From Microbacterium kyungheense (GTDB lineage: Bacteria; Actinomycetota; Actinomycetes; Actinomycetales; Microbacteriaceae): DNA of 64,000 nt. Location: NCBI RefSeq assembly GCF_006783905.1, contig NZ_VFPE01000002.1:558001-622000 (forward strand), read 5' to 3'. Positions within the stretch are counted from its first letter, which is position 1. Every line of letters begins with the position of its first letter. Positions 9,580 through 17,236 of the stretch are shown piece after piece. Under the pieces are notes generated by a model that was given only the letters and a program-made list of their open reading frames with translations, was not told where the DNA came from and did not search any database. Position numbers and translations under genes: made by a program.

Positions 9580-10920
9580 TCAGTCCGTCAGCCAGCGGCG
9601 CAGGGCCGCCTCGGACGCGCGCTCGGCGTCGGCCGCGGCATCCCCGCCGTCGTCGGGACGCGAGAGCGACCCGCCGGGAAGGGTGATGGGCGCGGTCGAC
9701 AGATCGTCGGCGGCGCGCGGCGCGGCAGGCGCATCGTGCGGCAGGGACGACGCGAGCTCGGCCAGGTCGTCGGCCGACAGCTCCTGGGTGTCGGTGGGAT
9801 CGGCCGAGGCGCCGGGCACGGCCCCCGTGTCGCCGCGTGCCTCCTCGTCGGCGACCCAGCGAGCGAGCTCGTCGGGGTCGTACGCGTCCGTCTGCATGGA
9901 GGTGTCGACGGCACCGGAGCTGTCAGCGGTGCTGGATCCGGGCATCCGCTCGAGGAGGGCGATGGCGTCGTCGACGTCGAGCGCATCGTCCGAGACGAGC
10001 GCGTCGCCGGTCACCCCCGCGGCGAGCGACTCCAGCAGCTCGACCGCGTCGGCGACGATGTCGTCGCGCGCTTCGTCGTGGCCGTGGATCAGCCACTTCG
10101 CGAACTCGAGCTCTGCGTACAGCCGGGCCCGCTCCCGGACCCGCGCGTCGGGTGCACGTCCGCTCTCGGCGAGGTACGCCGCGAACACGTCGGCGGCCGC
10201 CTCCGGAGCGGACGCGAGCCACTGCAGGTCGGTCGCGGGATCTCCGACCGACAGACCGTGCCAGTCGAGCAGGCCGGTCACCGTCGGCACGCCGTCGAGG
10301 TCTTCGAAGACGAACGCCCCGGTCCCGACCCCGTCGAGCACCACCGCGGACTCGAAGCGCCACAGCTCGTCGGCGTCGACGGCGAGGCGCCAGCGGTCCT
10401 GAAGGGCCTTCGGCAGCCGGCGCGTCGCCGTCGCGCGGTCGACGATGCGCGCCACGTCCGTCCGCACCTGCGCGGGCGTCCGCGCCGGGAGCCCCTCGGT
10501 CTTGACCACGGAGTGCGGCAGCGCGTGCACGGCTGCCAGGGCCGCGCCGAGCGAAGTGGCCGCCCCGCGACCGGCCGGCAGGTGCGCGGCGTCGACGCGA
10601 TAGCCGGGAAGGAAATCCACCACGACGGCGCGGTCGTCGCCGATCCCCGCCTCGCCGAGGAGCTCGGGGGCGTGGAACGGCAGCAGGCTGCGCACGCCGG
10701 GGGTGAGCGCGCGCAGCGCGCGCACCTCGGCGGCCAGGTCGGCGGCGGCATCGTCGTCGGCCGGCACGCGCACGACGACGCGGCGGCCGTCGTCGAGATC
10801 CGCGACCGCGGAGTCGTACCGCCCGCTCGCGCCCTCGGTCAGCACGCCGACCCCGACGACCCCTGTCCTCGGGAGAGCCGAGGTGACGGACGCGGCTAGA
10901 GTGAGGGGTGAGCGTGCCAT
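9580..10920 (-). CDS. Phosphotransferase-fold protein (APH-like) with degenerate catalytic loop
   Basis: This 446-residue protein has an aminoglycoside/macrolide phosphotransferase-like fold over residues 1-300, then a long acidic, Ala/Asp/Ser-rich tail that is probably disordered. In active APH enzymes the catalytic loop reads HGDxxxxN. Here the aligned segment is VVLDGVGTGAF (193-203), lacking the His, the catalytic Asp and the Asn. The later metal-binding Asp is kept in GLLDWHGLSVGDP (D219). It may therefore be a pseudokinase or bind a ligand without phosphotransfer. The ATG is fixed by TACCCT six bases upstream. It faces away from nudC, and a phosphotransferase-fold gene also sits near nudC/uvrD2 in related actinobacteria. 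Confidence 0.8.
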   Translation of the reverse strand: MARSPLTLAASVTSALPRTGVVGVGVLTEGASGRYDSAVADLDDGRRVVVRVPADDDAAADLAAEVRALRALTPGVRSLLPFHAPELLGEAGIGDDRAVVVDFLPGYRVDAAHLPAGRGAATSLGAALAAVHALPHSVVKTEGLPARTPAQVRTDVARIVDRATATRRLPKALQDRWRLAVDADELWRFESAVVLDGVGTGAFVFEDLDGVPTVTGLLDWHGLSVGDPATDLQWLASAPEAAADVFAAYLAESGRAPDARVRERARLYAELEFAKWLIHGHDEARDDIVADAVELLESLAAGVTGDALVSDDALDVDDAIALLERMPGSSTADSSGAVDTSMQTDAYDPDELARWVADEEARGDTGAVPGASADPTDTQELSADDLAELASSLPHDAPAAPRAADDLSTAPITLPGGSLSRPDDGGDAAADAERASEAALRRWLTD

Positions 10921-10926
10921 GTGCCC

Positions 10927-10932
10927 AGGGTA
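10927..10932 (-). promoter_or_regulatory. -10 box TACCCT, leaderless start
   Basis: It lies 6 bases upstream of the ATG at 10920 on the minus strand. Confidence 0.5.
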
Positions 10933-10996
10933 GGTCGGGCACGCGCGACAGTCCCCGCGCCACGCCCGGCCCTATCGACGAAGCGGAGCATCCTCG

Positions 10997-11911
10997 ATGA
11001 CGGCCCTCGACAGCACCGCGGAACCGCCGCTGGCCCGCGCCGGCTTCGACCGGGCGGCCGAGGAACGGGCCACTCCGGACCTGATCGACGCGGCGCGGGC
11101 GGATGCCGCCACCCGCGTGCTGGTGATCCACGGCGACGCCGCACCGCTCTCCGAGCCCGGCCGGCTGGCCTGGGTGAGCGCCGCCGACGTGCCCGCTGAC
11201 GCCGAATGGGCGCTGCTCGGGCGCGACGAGACCGGTGCGCTGCTGCTGACCGCCGTCTTCCCTTCCGGCGAGGACGAGCCGATGCCCGCACCGGCGGGCT
11301 GGGCTGCGCTGCGCAGCGTCGGCGGGATGCTGGATGCGACCGACTCCGGCGCCTTCGTCGAGGCGCTGAGCCTCGGCCGGTGGCTGCTCGACTCGCACTT
11401 CTGCCCGGCCTGCGGTTCGCTCACCGACCTCGTCGACGCCGGCTGGTCGCGTCGGTGCCCGTCGTGTGGCCGCCAGCACTTCCCGCGCACGGATCCGGCC
11501 GTGATCGTCGCGATCACCAGCGCCGCCGACCCCGATGCGCTGCTGCTCGGCTCGAACGCGCTGTGGGGTGCGGATCGCTTCTCGTGCTTCGCGGGGTTCG
11601 TCGAGGCGGGCGAGTCGCTGGAGGCCGCCGTGCGGCGCGAGGTCGCCGAGGAATCGGGGATCGAGGTCGGTGCGGTCTCGTACCGCGGCTCGCAGGCGTG
11701 GCCGTACCCGCGATCGCTCATGCTCGGCTTCTTCGCCGAGGCCCGCGACGATGCCGCGGCGCGCGCCGACGGCGAGGAGATCGCGGCGGTGCGCTGGTTC
11801 ACGCGCGACGAGATCGGCCGCGCGCTCGCGGGCGAGTCCGACGTCGTGCTGCCCGGGCGGGCGTCCATCGCGCACCGGCTCATCGCCGACTGGCACGGAG
11901 GGCGCCCGTGA
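10997..11911 (+). CDS. nudC: NAD(+) diphosphatase NudC
   Basis: NudC hydrolyses NADH/NAD+ to NMN(H) and AMP; family members can also remove NAD caps from RNA. The 304 residues show a zinc ribbon (C136, C139, C154, C157 in CPAC and CPSC), a Nudix box starting at G200 (GFVEAGESLEAAV then REVAEESG), and the family signature SQAWPYP at 232-238. The first Pro of the usual SQPWPFP is Ala here. It is followed by uvrD2 with a GTGA overlap, the same nudC-uvrD2 pairing as in mycobacteria (Rv3199c-Rv3198c). Confidence 0.95.
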   Translation: MTALDSTAEPPLARAGFDRAAEERATPDLIDAARADAATRVLVIHGDAAPLSEPGRLAWVSAADVPADAEWALLGRDETGALLLTAVFPSGEDEPMPAPAGWAALRSVGGMLDATDSGAFVEALSLGRWLLDSHFCPACGSLTDLVDAGWSRRCPSCGRQHFPRTDPAVIVAITSAADPDALLLGSNALWGADRFSCFAGFVEAGESLEAAVRREVAEESGIEVGAVSYRGSQAWPYPRSLMLGFFAEARDDAAARADGEEIAAVRWFTRDEIGRALAGESDVVLPGRASIAHRLIADWHGGRP

Positions 11912-13680
11912 GCGGTGGCGCTCTCGCCGGGCTCGACGAGCATCAGCTCGAGGCGGTCCGCGCGCTGCGCGGGCCGGTCGTCGTGCTCGCCGGTGCGGGG
12001 ACCGGCAAGACGCGCGTGATCACGCACCGCATCGCGCACGGCGTCGACACCGGCGCGTATTCGCCGGGCCGTGTGATGGCCGTCACGTTCACCGCCAAGG
12101 CCGCGGGCGAGATGCGCGGGCGTCTGCGCGCGCTCGGAGTCGGCGGGGTGTCGGCACGCACCTTCCACGCCGCGGCGCTCGCTCAGCTCAACTTCTTCTG
12201 GCCGACGCTGGCGGGCGACTCGGCGCCCGGCATCGTCGACAACAAGGTCAAGCTCCTCGCCCATGCCGCGGACGGGGTGGGCCTCTCGCCCGACGTCGCG
12301 ACACTGCGCGACGTCGCGTCCGAGATCGAGTGGCGCAAGGTTTCGATGCTGGGCGTCGACGAGTACGCCCGCGTGCGGCCCAACGGTGTCGGCCGGCTCG
12401 GCCTCGATCGCGTCGTCGCGCTGCAGCACGCGTACGAGAAGCTCAAGGACGAGCGCCGGCAGCTCGACTTCGAAGACGTGCTGCTGGCGTGCGCGGGAAT
12501 GCTCGAGGCGGAGCCACAGGTCGCGAAGGCGGTGCGCGAGCAGTATCGCCACTTCACCGTCGACGAGTTCCAGGACGTGTCGCCGCTGCAGAACCGCCTG
12601 CTCGAACTGTGGCTCGGCGACCGCCGGGATCTGTGCGTCGTGGGCGACGCCAGTCAGACGATCTACTCCTTCGCCGGCGCCGACGCGCGGTTCCTGCTCG
12701 ACTTCGACAAGCGGTTCGAGGGCGCCCGCATGGTTCGCCTGGAGACGAACTACCGCTCGGATGCCGGCGTCCTGGGGGTCGCGAACGAGCTCATGCGGGG
12801 GCGCCCGGGCGCCCTGCATCTCTCGCCGGCACCGTCCCGTGGGGCAGACGCGTCCGCAGCCACCCCGACTGTCACGGCCTTCGAGGACGACCGCGACGAG
12901 GCGCGGACGGTGGCGCGGCGCATCGCCGCGCAGATCGCCGACGGCGTGGACCCGGGGCACATCGCGGTCCTCTACCGGGCGCACGCCCAGTCCGCCGAGC
13001 TCATCGCCGCCCTCTCGGATGCCGGCATCGCCACGACGGTCCTCGGCGGGCGCCGCTTCTTCGACATGCCCGAGGTGCGGCAGGCCGTCATGGAGCTGCG
13101 CGCAGCCGCTGTCGCTCCGCTGGAGAGCGGTCTGGTCGACACCGTGCGCGACATCCTGCGTTCGCGCGGCCTGACCGACGATCCGCCCGAGGCCGGCGGT
13201 GCGCTGCGCGACGCGTGGGAGGCGCGCGCGGCGTTGCTGCGACTGGCCGAAGAGGCGCCGCAGGGCACGACCCTCCGTGCGTTCACGGACGAGCTGACCG
13301 CACGGGCGAAGGTGCACGACGAGCCCGCGCTGCGCACCGTCACCCTGGCGACGCTGCACGCGGCGAAAGGTCTGGAGTGGGACCACGTGCACCTGGTCGG
13401 CATGGCCGAGGGCCTGCTGCCGATCTCGTACGCGACCACCTTCGAACAGGTGGACGAGGAGCGGCGGCTGGCGTACGTCGGGATCACGCGGGCCGGGCGA
13501 ACGCTGTCGGTGACGTGGGCGCGAGGGTCACGGGAGCGGCTGCCGTCGCGGTTCCTGCGAGAGATCGGCAACGGCACTCTGCGTGCGGTCGGTGCGTCCG
13601 GACGTCCCGGTGCAGCGACCCGGAGCGCAGGGCGACCGAGCGCGTCCGCGCGAGACGCCGCCGGGCACGCTCGTCGATGA
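11908..13680 (+). CDS. uvrD2: UvrD2-type superfamily 1 DNA helicase
   Basis: This is a 3'-5' DNA helicase of the actinobacterial UvrD2 group. The GTG at 11908 overlaps the nudC stop. The 590 residues carry Walker A GAGTGKT (29-35), DEFQD (219-223), motif III GDASQTIYSFAGAD, a motif V-type LHAAKGLEWD and motif VI RRLAYVGITRA (519-529). Mycobacterial UvrD2 continues into a tetracysteine linker and an HRDC domain. This protein stops soon after the core, with a variable Arg/Ala/Ser-rich tail from about residue 560. The last 197 bases overlap the convergent gene at 13484-14347. Confidence 0.93.
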   Translation: MSGGALAGLDEHQLEAVRALRGPVVVLAGAGTGKTRVITHRIAHGVDTGAYSPGRVMAVTFTAKAAGEMRGRLRALGVGGVSARTFHAAALAQLNFFWPTLAGDSAPGIVDNKVKLLAHAADGVGLSPDVATLRDVASEIEWRKVSMLGVDEYARVRPNGVGRLGLDRVVALQHAYEKLKDERRQLDFEDVLLACAGMLEAEPQVAKAVREQYRHFTVDEFQDVSPLQNRLLELWLGDRRDLCVVGDASQTIYSFAGADARFLLDFDKRFEGARMVRLETNYRSDAGVLGVANELMRGRPGALHLSPAPSRGADASAATPTVTAFEDDRDEARTVARRIAAQIADGVDPGHIAVLYRAHAQSAELIAALSDAGIATTVLGGRRFFDMPEVRQAVMELRAAAVAPLESGLVDTVRDILRSRGLTDDPPEAGGALRDAWEARAALLRLAEEAPQGTTLRAFTDELTARAKVHDEPALRTVTLATLHAAKGLEWDHVHLVGMAEGLLPISYATTFEQVDEERRLAYVGITRAGRTLSVTWARGSRERLPSRFLREIGNGTLRAVGASGRPGAATRSAGRPSASARDAAGHARR

Positions 13681-14347
13681 GCCGGCCGGCCACCATCCCC
13701 GCCTCCCAGAGCACCGCCGGCTCGACATCCACGGCGCGTCCGATGAGCTGAGCGGCCACCGTGGGCCACGCGGGATCCGCGTCGCGGTGGTGCGCGGCGA
13801 CGCAGGCGAGGCACGCCGTGTCGCCCGGCTGGACGAACGGGCCGACATCGGCGCCGGGTCCCGTCAGCACGACCGGCAGATGCGGGATGTCGGACGCCAT
13901 GAGCGCTGCCGCAGCCCCGGGCGGAACGACACGGGGCACGACGAAGACGACCGCTGCGGCATCCTGGTCCGGCTCGTCGATCGGATCGAACGGATGCCGC
14001 ACCGCCGCATCGAATCCGGCGGCGGTCAGACCGCGCGCCACGAGGTCGCTCTGGGCCTCGGTCACCGCCTGGTCGCGGTGCAGCGACACCGCGCGGCGGA
14101 CTGCCGGGCCCGTCGTGAGCGCGCGGCGCAGGCGGATCAGCAGCCGCGTCGCGGCGTCGTCCGACGGGGCTCCGAGCGCCCGGGCGAACGGGACGAACGA
14201 GGCGTCGGGGACGCCGCGCTCGAGCTCGCGCACCATGCGAAGCTGCCAGGGCTGCGGGTCATCGAGCAGCGCGACCGGGTCGGCGCCGAACTGCAGCGAC
14301 GACGCGGTCCGCCACACCGCCGGATACGAGGGGTCGAGGCTCAGCAT
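13484..14347 (-). CDS. Orphan cyclodehydratase/ThiF-like (TOMM-type) protein
   Basis: This 287-residue protein resembles the actinobacterial family annotated as bacteriocin-biosynthesis cyclodehydratase-like or TOMM leader-binding, which sits beside uvrD2 in many genomes (compare Rv3196). A central Rossmann-like stretch (AAVVFVVPRVVPPGAAAALM) is followed by cysteines in DTACLACVAAHHRD and near the end in HAECRCRSLA, a plausible zinc site. No precursor peptide, YcaO or dehydrogenase gene is nearby, so a thiazole/oxazole role is doubtful. I start at the ATG at 14347 (MLSLDPSYPAVW), six bases after a CAGGAT box; an in-frame GTG at 14392 is possible. Its 3' end is antisense to the end of uvrD2. 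Confidence 0.75.
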   Translation of the reverse strand: MLSLDPSYPAVWRTASSLQFGADPVALLDDPQPWQLRMVRELERGVPDASFVPFARALGAPSDDAATRLLIRLRRALTTGPAVRRAVSLHRDQAVTEAQSDLVARGLTAAGFDAAVRHPFDPIDEPDQDAAAVVFVVPRVVPPGAAAALMASDIPHLPVVLTGPGADVGPFVQPGDTACLACVAAHHRDADPAWPTVAAQLIGRAVDVEPAVLWEAGMVAGRLIDERARRRLARTRSVALRSGSLHRDVRTHRPHAECRCRSLAGTATAAAPVTLAPTSPTAFARPA

Positions 14348-14448
14348 GACCCGATCCTGCCCGAGCGGCGATCGGGGCGGACGGTTATCCACAGCTCGGG
14401 CCGCCGGGGGATCCAGCGGCCGGTCTGGGGAGGAGCAGCCCCGCCCGA

Positions 14449-15885
14449 TCAGACCGGTCGGTGGTCGTCGGGGGCGGGCCCGCTCTCGTCGCCGTCGCCG
14501 TCGCCGGGCGCCTCCGGGGCTTCCGGATCCTGCTCGGCGCCTGCGGCGCCTGACTCGGGGAACTCTCCGGCGAGCAGGCGCGCGAGCGCATCGTCCAGTT
14601 CGTCCGGTGCCGGCTCCTCGCCCCGCGCGCGCGCCTCGAGGCGGGCGACGAGGGCGGCCGGATCATCGATGTCGGAGGCGGCCGGCATGAGGTCGGGGTA
14701 GTCCCACAGAGCATCGCGTGCGGCCGGGCCCACGGCATCCGTCACCGCACGCCACATGGCGGCGGCCTCGCGCATGCGACGGGGCCGGATCTCGAGACCC
14801 ACGAGCGACGCGAGCGCGCGCTCGGCCGGTCCGCCCACCGCGCGGCGCCGGCGCACCGCCTCGGCGATGCGCGGCGCGGACGGGAGCCGCGACGTGGCGT
14901 CCTCGGTGACGACCTCGACCCAGCCCTCGATCGTCGCCAGGAGGTTCTCCAGACGGGCGAGGGCGTCGTTCTGCGCCTCGGACCGCGGCGGCAGCAGCGC
15001 CCCGCTCTCGAGGGCCGCACGCAGCTCCTCGGGCTGGGACGGGTCGAAGCGCGACGCCATGTCTTCGAGCATGTCGGTGTCGACGTGCACGCCGCGCGCG
15101 AAGTCGGTGACCTGCGAGATGACGTGCAGGCGCAGCCAGCGGGCGTGGCGGAACAGACGGGCGTGCGCGAGCTCGCGCGTCGCGATGTACAGGGCCAGCT
15201 GGTCCTCGGGCACCTCGAGGTCCCGGCCGAAGTCGGCGAAGTTCTGCGGCAGGATCGCGGCCTGCCCGTCGGGCATCAGCGGGATGCCCACGTCCCCGCC
15301 GCTCACGACCTCCTTCGACAGGCTGCCGATCACCTGACCGAGCTGCGTCGCGAACAGCGAGCCGCCGATCGTGCGCATGAGGCGTCCCGCCCCCTGGACG
15401 AGCTGCTGCATGTCTTCGGGGGACTGCTCGCTGAGCGCGGTCGTGAGGGCGTCGGCGATGCTCGTCGCCACCGGCTCCGCGAGCTCCTGCCACACCGTCA
15501 GGGTCGCCTCGACCCACCCGCCGCGGGTGATCGTGGTCGGCGGAGCCGAGAGGTCCGAGATGCTCGTCGCCTCGCTCAGCCACAGCGTCGCGAGCGCGAA
15601 CGCCTGGTCGAGGTCGGTGCGCTGGCCCGCCGTGACGCCGAGCCCCTCCTGGTTGGCGATGTGCAGCGCCTGGCGCTTGGCCATGTCCCACGAGATGCCG
15701 CTGTCGCCCGCGTTCGCGAACACGCCCTGGAGCTGCCGCATGATCTGCTGCATCATCGCCGGGTCGATGTCCATCCCCGACATCCGCGAGAGCTGCTCGG
15801 GGTCGATGCCGCCCGCGCCGCCGCCGAAGAGCTGCCGCATGAGCTCTTGGAAGTCGTCCTCTGGACTGCGGTCGTCGTCTGCCAC
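14449..15885 (-). CDS. Zincin-like putative metalloprotease (PF10103 / F420-associated hydrolase family)
   Basis: This 478-residue protein is of the actinobacterial family named zinc-dependent metalloprotease or putative hydrolase (Rv3195-like). The N-terminus is acidic with a Gly-rich FGGGAGG patch. The candidate catalytic helix reads ATRELAHARLFRHARWLRLH. It keeps Glu and the second His of HExxH, but the first His is Arg, so metal-protease activity is uncertain. The last 60 residues are Asp/Glu/Pro-rich and probably disordered. It starts at the GTG at 15885, with AAAGG about 10 bases upstream. It is divergent from the PDZ protease gene, as in mycobacteria. Confidence 0.8.
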   Translation of the reverse strand: MADDDRSPEDDFQELMRQLFGGGAGGIDPEQLSRMSGMDIDPAMMQQIMRQLQGVFANAGDSGISWDMAKRQALHIANQEGLGVTAGQRTDLDQAFALATLWLSEATSISDLSAPPTTITRGGWVEATLTVWQELAEPVATSIADALTTALSEQSPEDMQQLVQGAGRLMRTIGGSLFATQLGQVIGSLSKEVVSGGDVGIPLMPDGQAAILPQNFADFGRDLEVPEDQLALYIATRELAHARLFRHARWLRLHVISQVTDFARGVHVDTDMLEDMASRFDPSQPEELRAALESGALLPPRSEAQNDALARLENLLATIEGWVEVVTEDATSRLPSAPRIAEAVRRRRAVGGPAERALASLVGLEIRPRRMREAAAMWRAVTDAVGPAARDALWDYPDLMPAASDIDDPAALVARLEARARGEEPAPDELDDALARLLAGEFPESGAAGAEQDPEAPEAPGDGDGDESGPAPDDHRPV

Positions 15886-16029
15886 TTCAGCCGCCTTTCA
15901 GCCGGTCGATGACGTTGCGCTCTACGCTAGTCGCAGCATCCGTCGCACTCCCCGGCCGGGACCTCGAACCCTTACGCCGGTCGCGAACGACCAGGCACTC
16001 ACACCCCCGGCACGGAAGAGAGGTCCCGC
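15886..16029. promoter_or_regulatory. Divergent promoter region, zincin-like gene / PDZ protease gene
   Basis: This 144-bp gap holds the partly palindromic core CTACGCTAG (15922-15930), which can be read as a -10 box in either direction (TACGCT rightwards, TAGCGT leftwards). The rightward transcript would have a leader of about 95 bases ending in a GAGAGG ribosome site before the GTG at 16030. Confidence 0.35.
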
Positions 16030-17154
16030 GTGGCCCTGTTCGACGAGAACACCACCATCCAGCCCGCGCCGCGACAGCGCATGTCGCGGCGGGCACTCGC
16101 CGGCGTCTGGGCGCTCGCGGTCGCCATGGTGGTGCTGCTCGTCATCACGTTCCTGCCGACGTCGTATGTGATCCAGCAGCCCGGCCCGGTGTACAACACG
16201 CTCGGATCGGCGACGAACGCGGACGGCGACGAGGTGCCGCTCATCTCGGTGGACGGGGCCGAGACCTATCCCACCGACGGGTCGCTCGACCTGCTCACGG
16301 TCCAAGTCCAGGGCAACCGGGAGCACACGCCGTCGTGGTTCGAGCTGGCGATGGCCTGGTTCGACCCGAGCAAGGCCGTGCTGCCGATCGACGCCGTGTT
16401 CCCCGCGGGTCAGACGACCGAGCAGCGCAACGAAGAGAGCGCGGCGATGATGGTCGACTCGCAGCAGGAGGCGACGGCCGCGGCGCTGTCGGAACTCGGG
16501 TACGACGTGGGCGCGACCCTGTCGGTGCACTCGGTCGTCGAGGGCGGGGCCGCCGAAGGGGTGCTCCAGGAAGGCGACCTCATCCTCTCGGCGGACGGGC
16601 AGCCTGTCACCGACGCGACGGCGCTGCGCAAGGTCATCAACGACGGCGCCGGCGCAGCCGTGGAGCTCGTCATCGAGCGCGACGGCGCGCAGCAGACGGT
16701 CTCGGTCACCCCGAAGGAGTCCACCGCCGACGGAAAGACCGTGTGGCTGATCGGCGTGACCCTCATCACCGACTACGACTTCCCGATCGACGTGACGATC
16801 CAGCTCAACAACGTCGGCGGACCCAGCGCCGGAATGATGTTCGCGCTCGGCATCATCGACACGCTGACCCCGGGCGAGCTCAACGGCGGCGAGCAGGTCG
16901 CCGGCACGGGCACGATCACCGCGGACGGCACGGTGGGGCCGATCGGCGGCATCCGTCAGAAGATGTGGGGAGCGGTGGATGCCGGTGCCGACTGGTTCCT
17001 CGCCCCGGACGACAACTGCGACGAGGTCGTCGGGCACATCCCTGGCGACCTGCGGGTGTTCTCGGTGAAGACGCTGGACGACTCGCTGGAGGTCCTGGAC
17101 ACCATCAGCGACGGTGGAGACCTCGACGCGCTGCCGACCTGCACGGCACGCTGA
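16030..17154 (+). CDS. Membrane-anchored PDZ domain protein with Lon-like (S16) protease domain
   Basis: This 374-residue protein has a short cytoplasmic N-terminus and one membrane segment at about 22-45 (LAGVWALAVAMVVLLVITFL). An extracytoplasmic PDZ domain follows (about 155-235, VHSVVEGGAAEGVLQEGDLI). The C-terminal Lon-type domain carries the Ser-Lys dyad: S266 in GGPSAGMMF and K311 in IRQKMWGA. It is the Rv3194c-type protein found next to UPF0182 and the zincin-like gene in actinobacteria. It probably cleaves exported or membrane substrates; the substrates are unknown. GTG start with GAGAGG upstream. Confidence 0.9.
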   Translation: MALFDENTTIQPAPRQRMSRRALAGVWALAVAMVVLLVITFLPTSYVIQQPGPVYNTLGSATNADGDEVPLISVDGAETYPTDGSLDLLTVQVQGNREHTPSWFELAMAWFDPSKAVLPIDAVFPAGQTTEQRNEESAAMMVDSQQEATAAALSELGYDVGATLSVHSVVEGGAAEGVLQEGDLILSADGQPVTDATALRKVINDGAGAAVELVIERDGAQQTVSVTPKESTADGKTVWLIGVTLITDYDFPIDVTIQLNNVGGPSAGMMFALGIIDTLTPGELNGGEQVAGTGTITADGTVGPIGGIRQKMWGAVDAGADWFLAPDDNCDEVVGHIPGDLRVFSVKTLDDSLEVLDTISDGGDLDALPTCTAR

Positions 17155-17224
17155 CCCCGCGTCTGCCGCGGAATTCTGGGGGTTCGCCCAGCGCGGACAA
17201 AGCATCCGCCCTGTGCGGCCCGCC

Positions 17225-17230
17225 TAGGAT
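17225..17230 (+). promoter_or_regulatory. -10 box TAGGAT, leaderless start
   Basis: It ends 6 bases before the GTG at 17237. Confidence 0.5.
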
Positions 17231-17236
17231 GGGACG

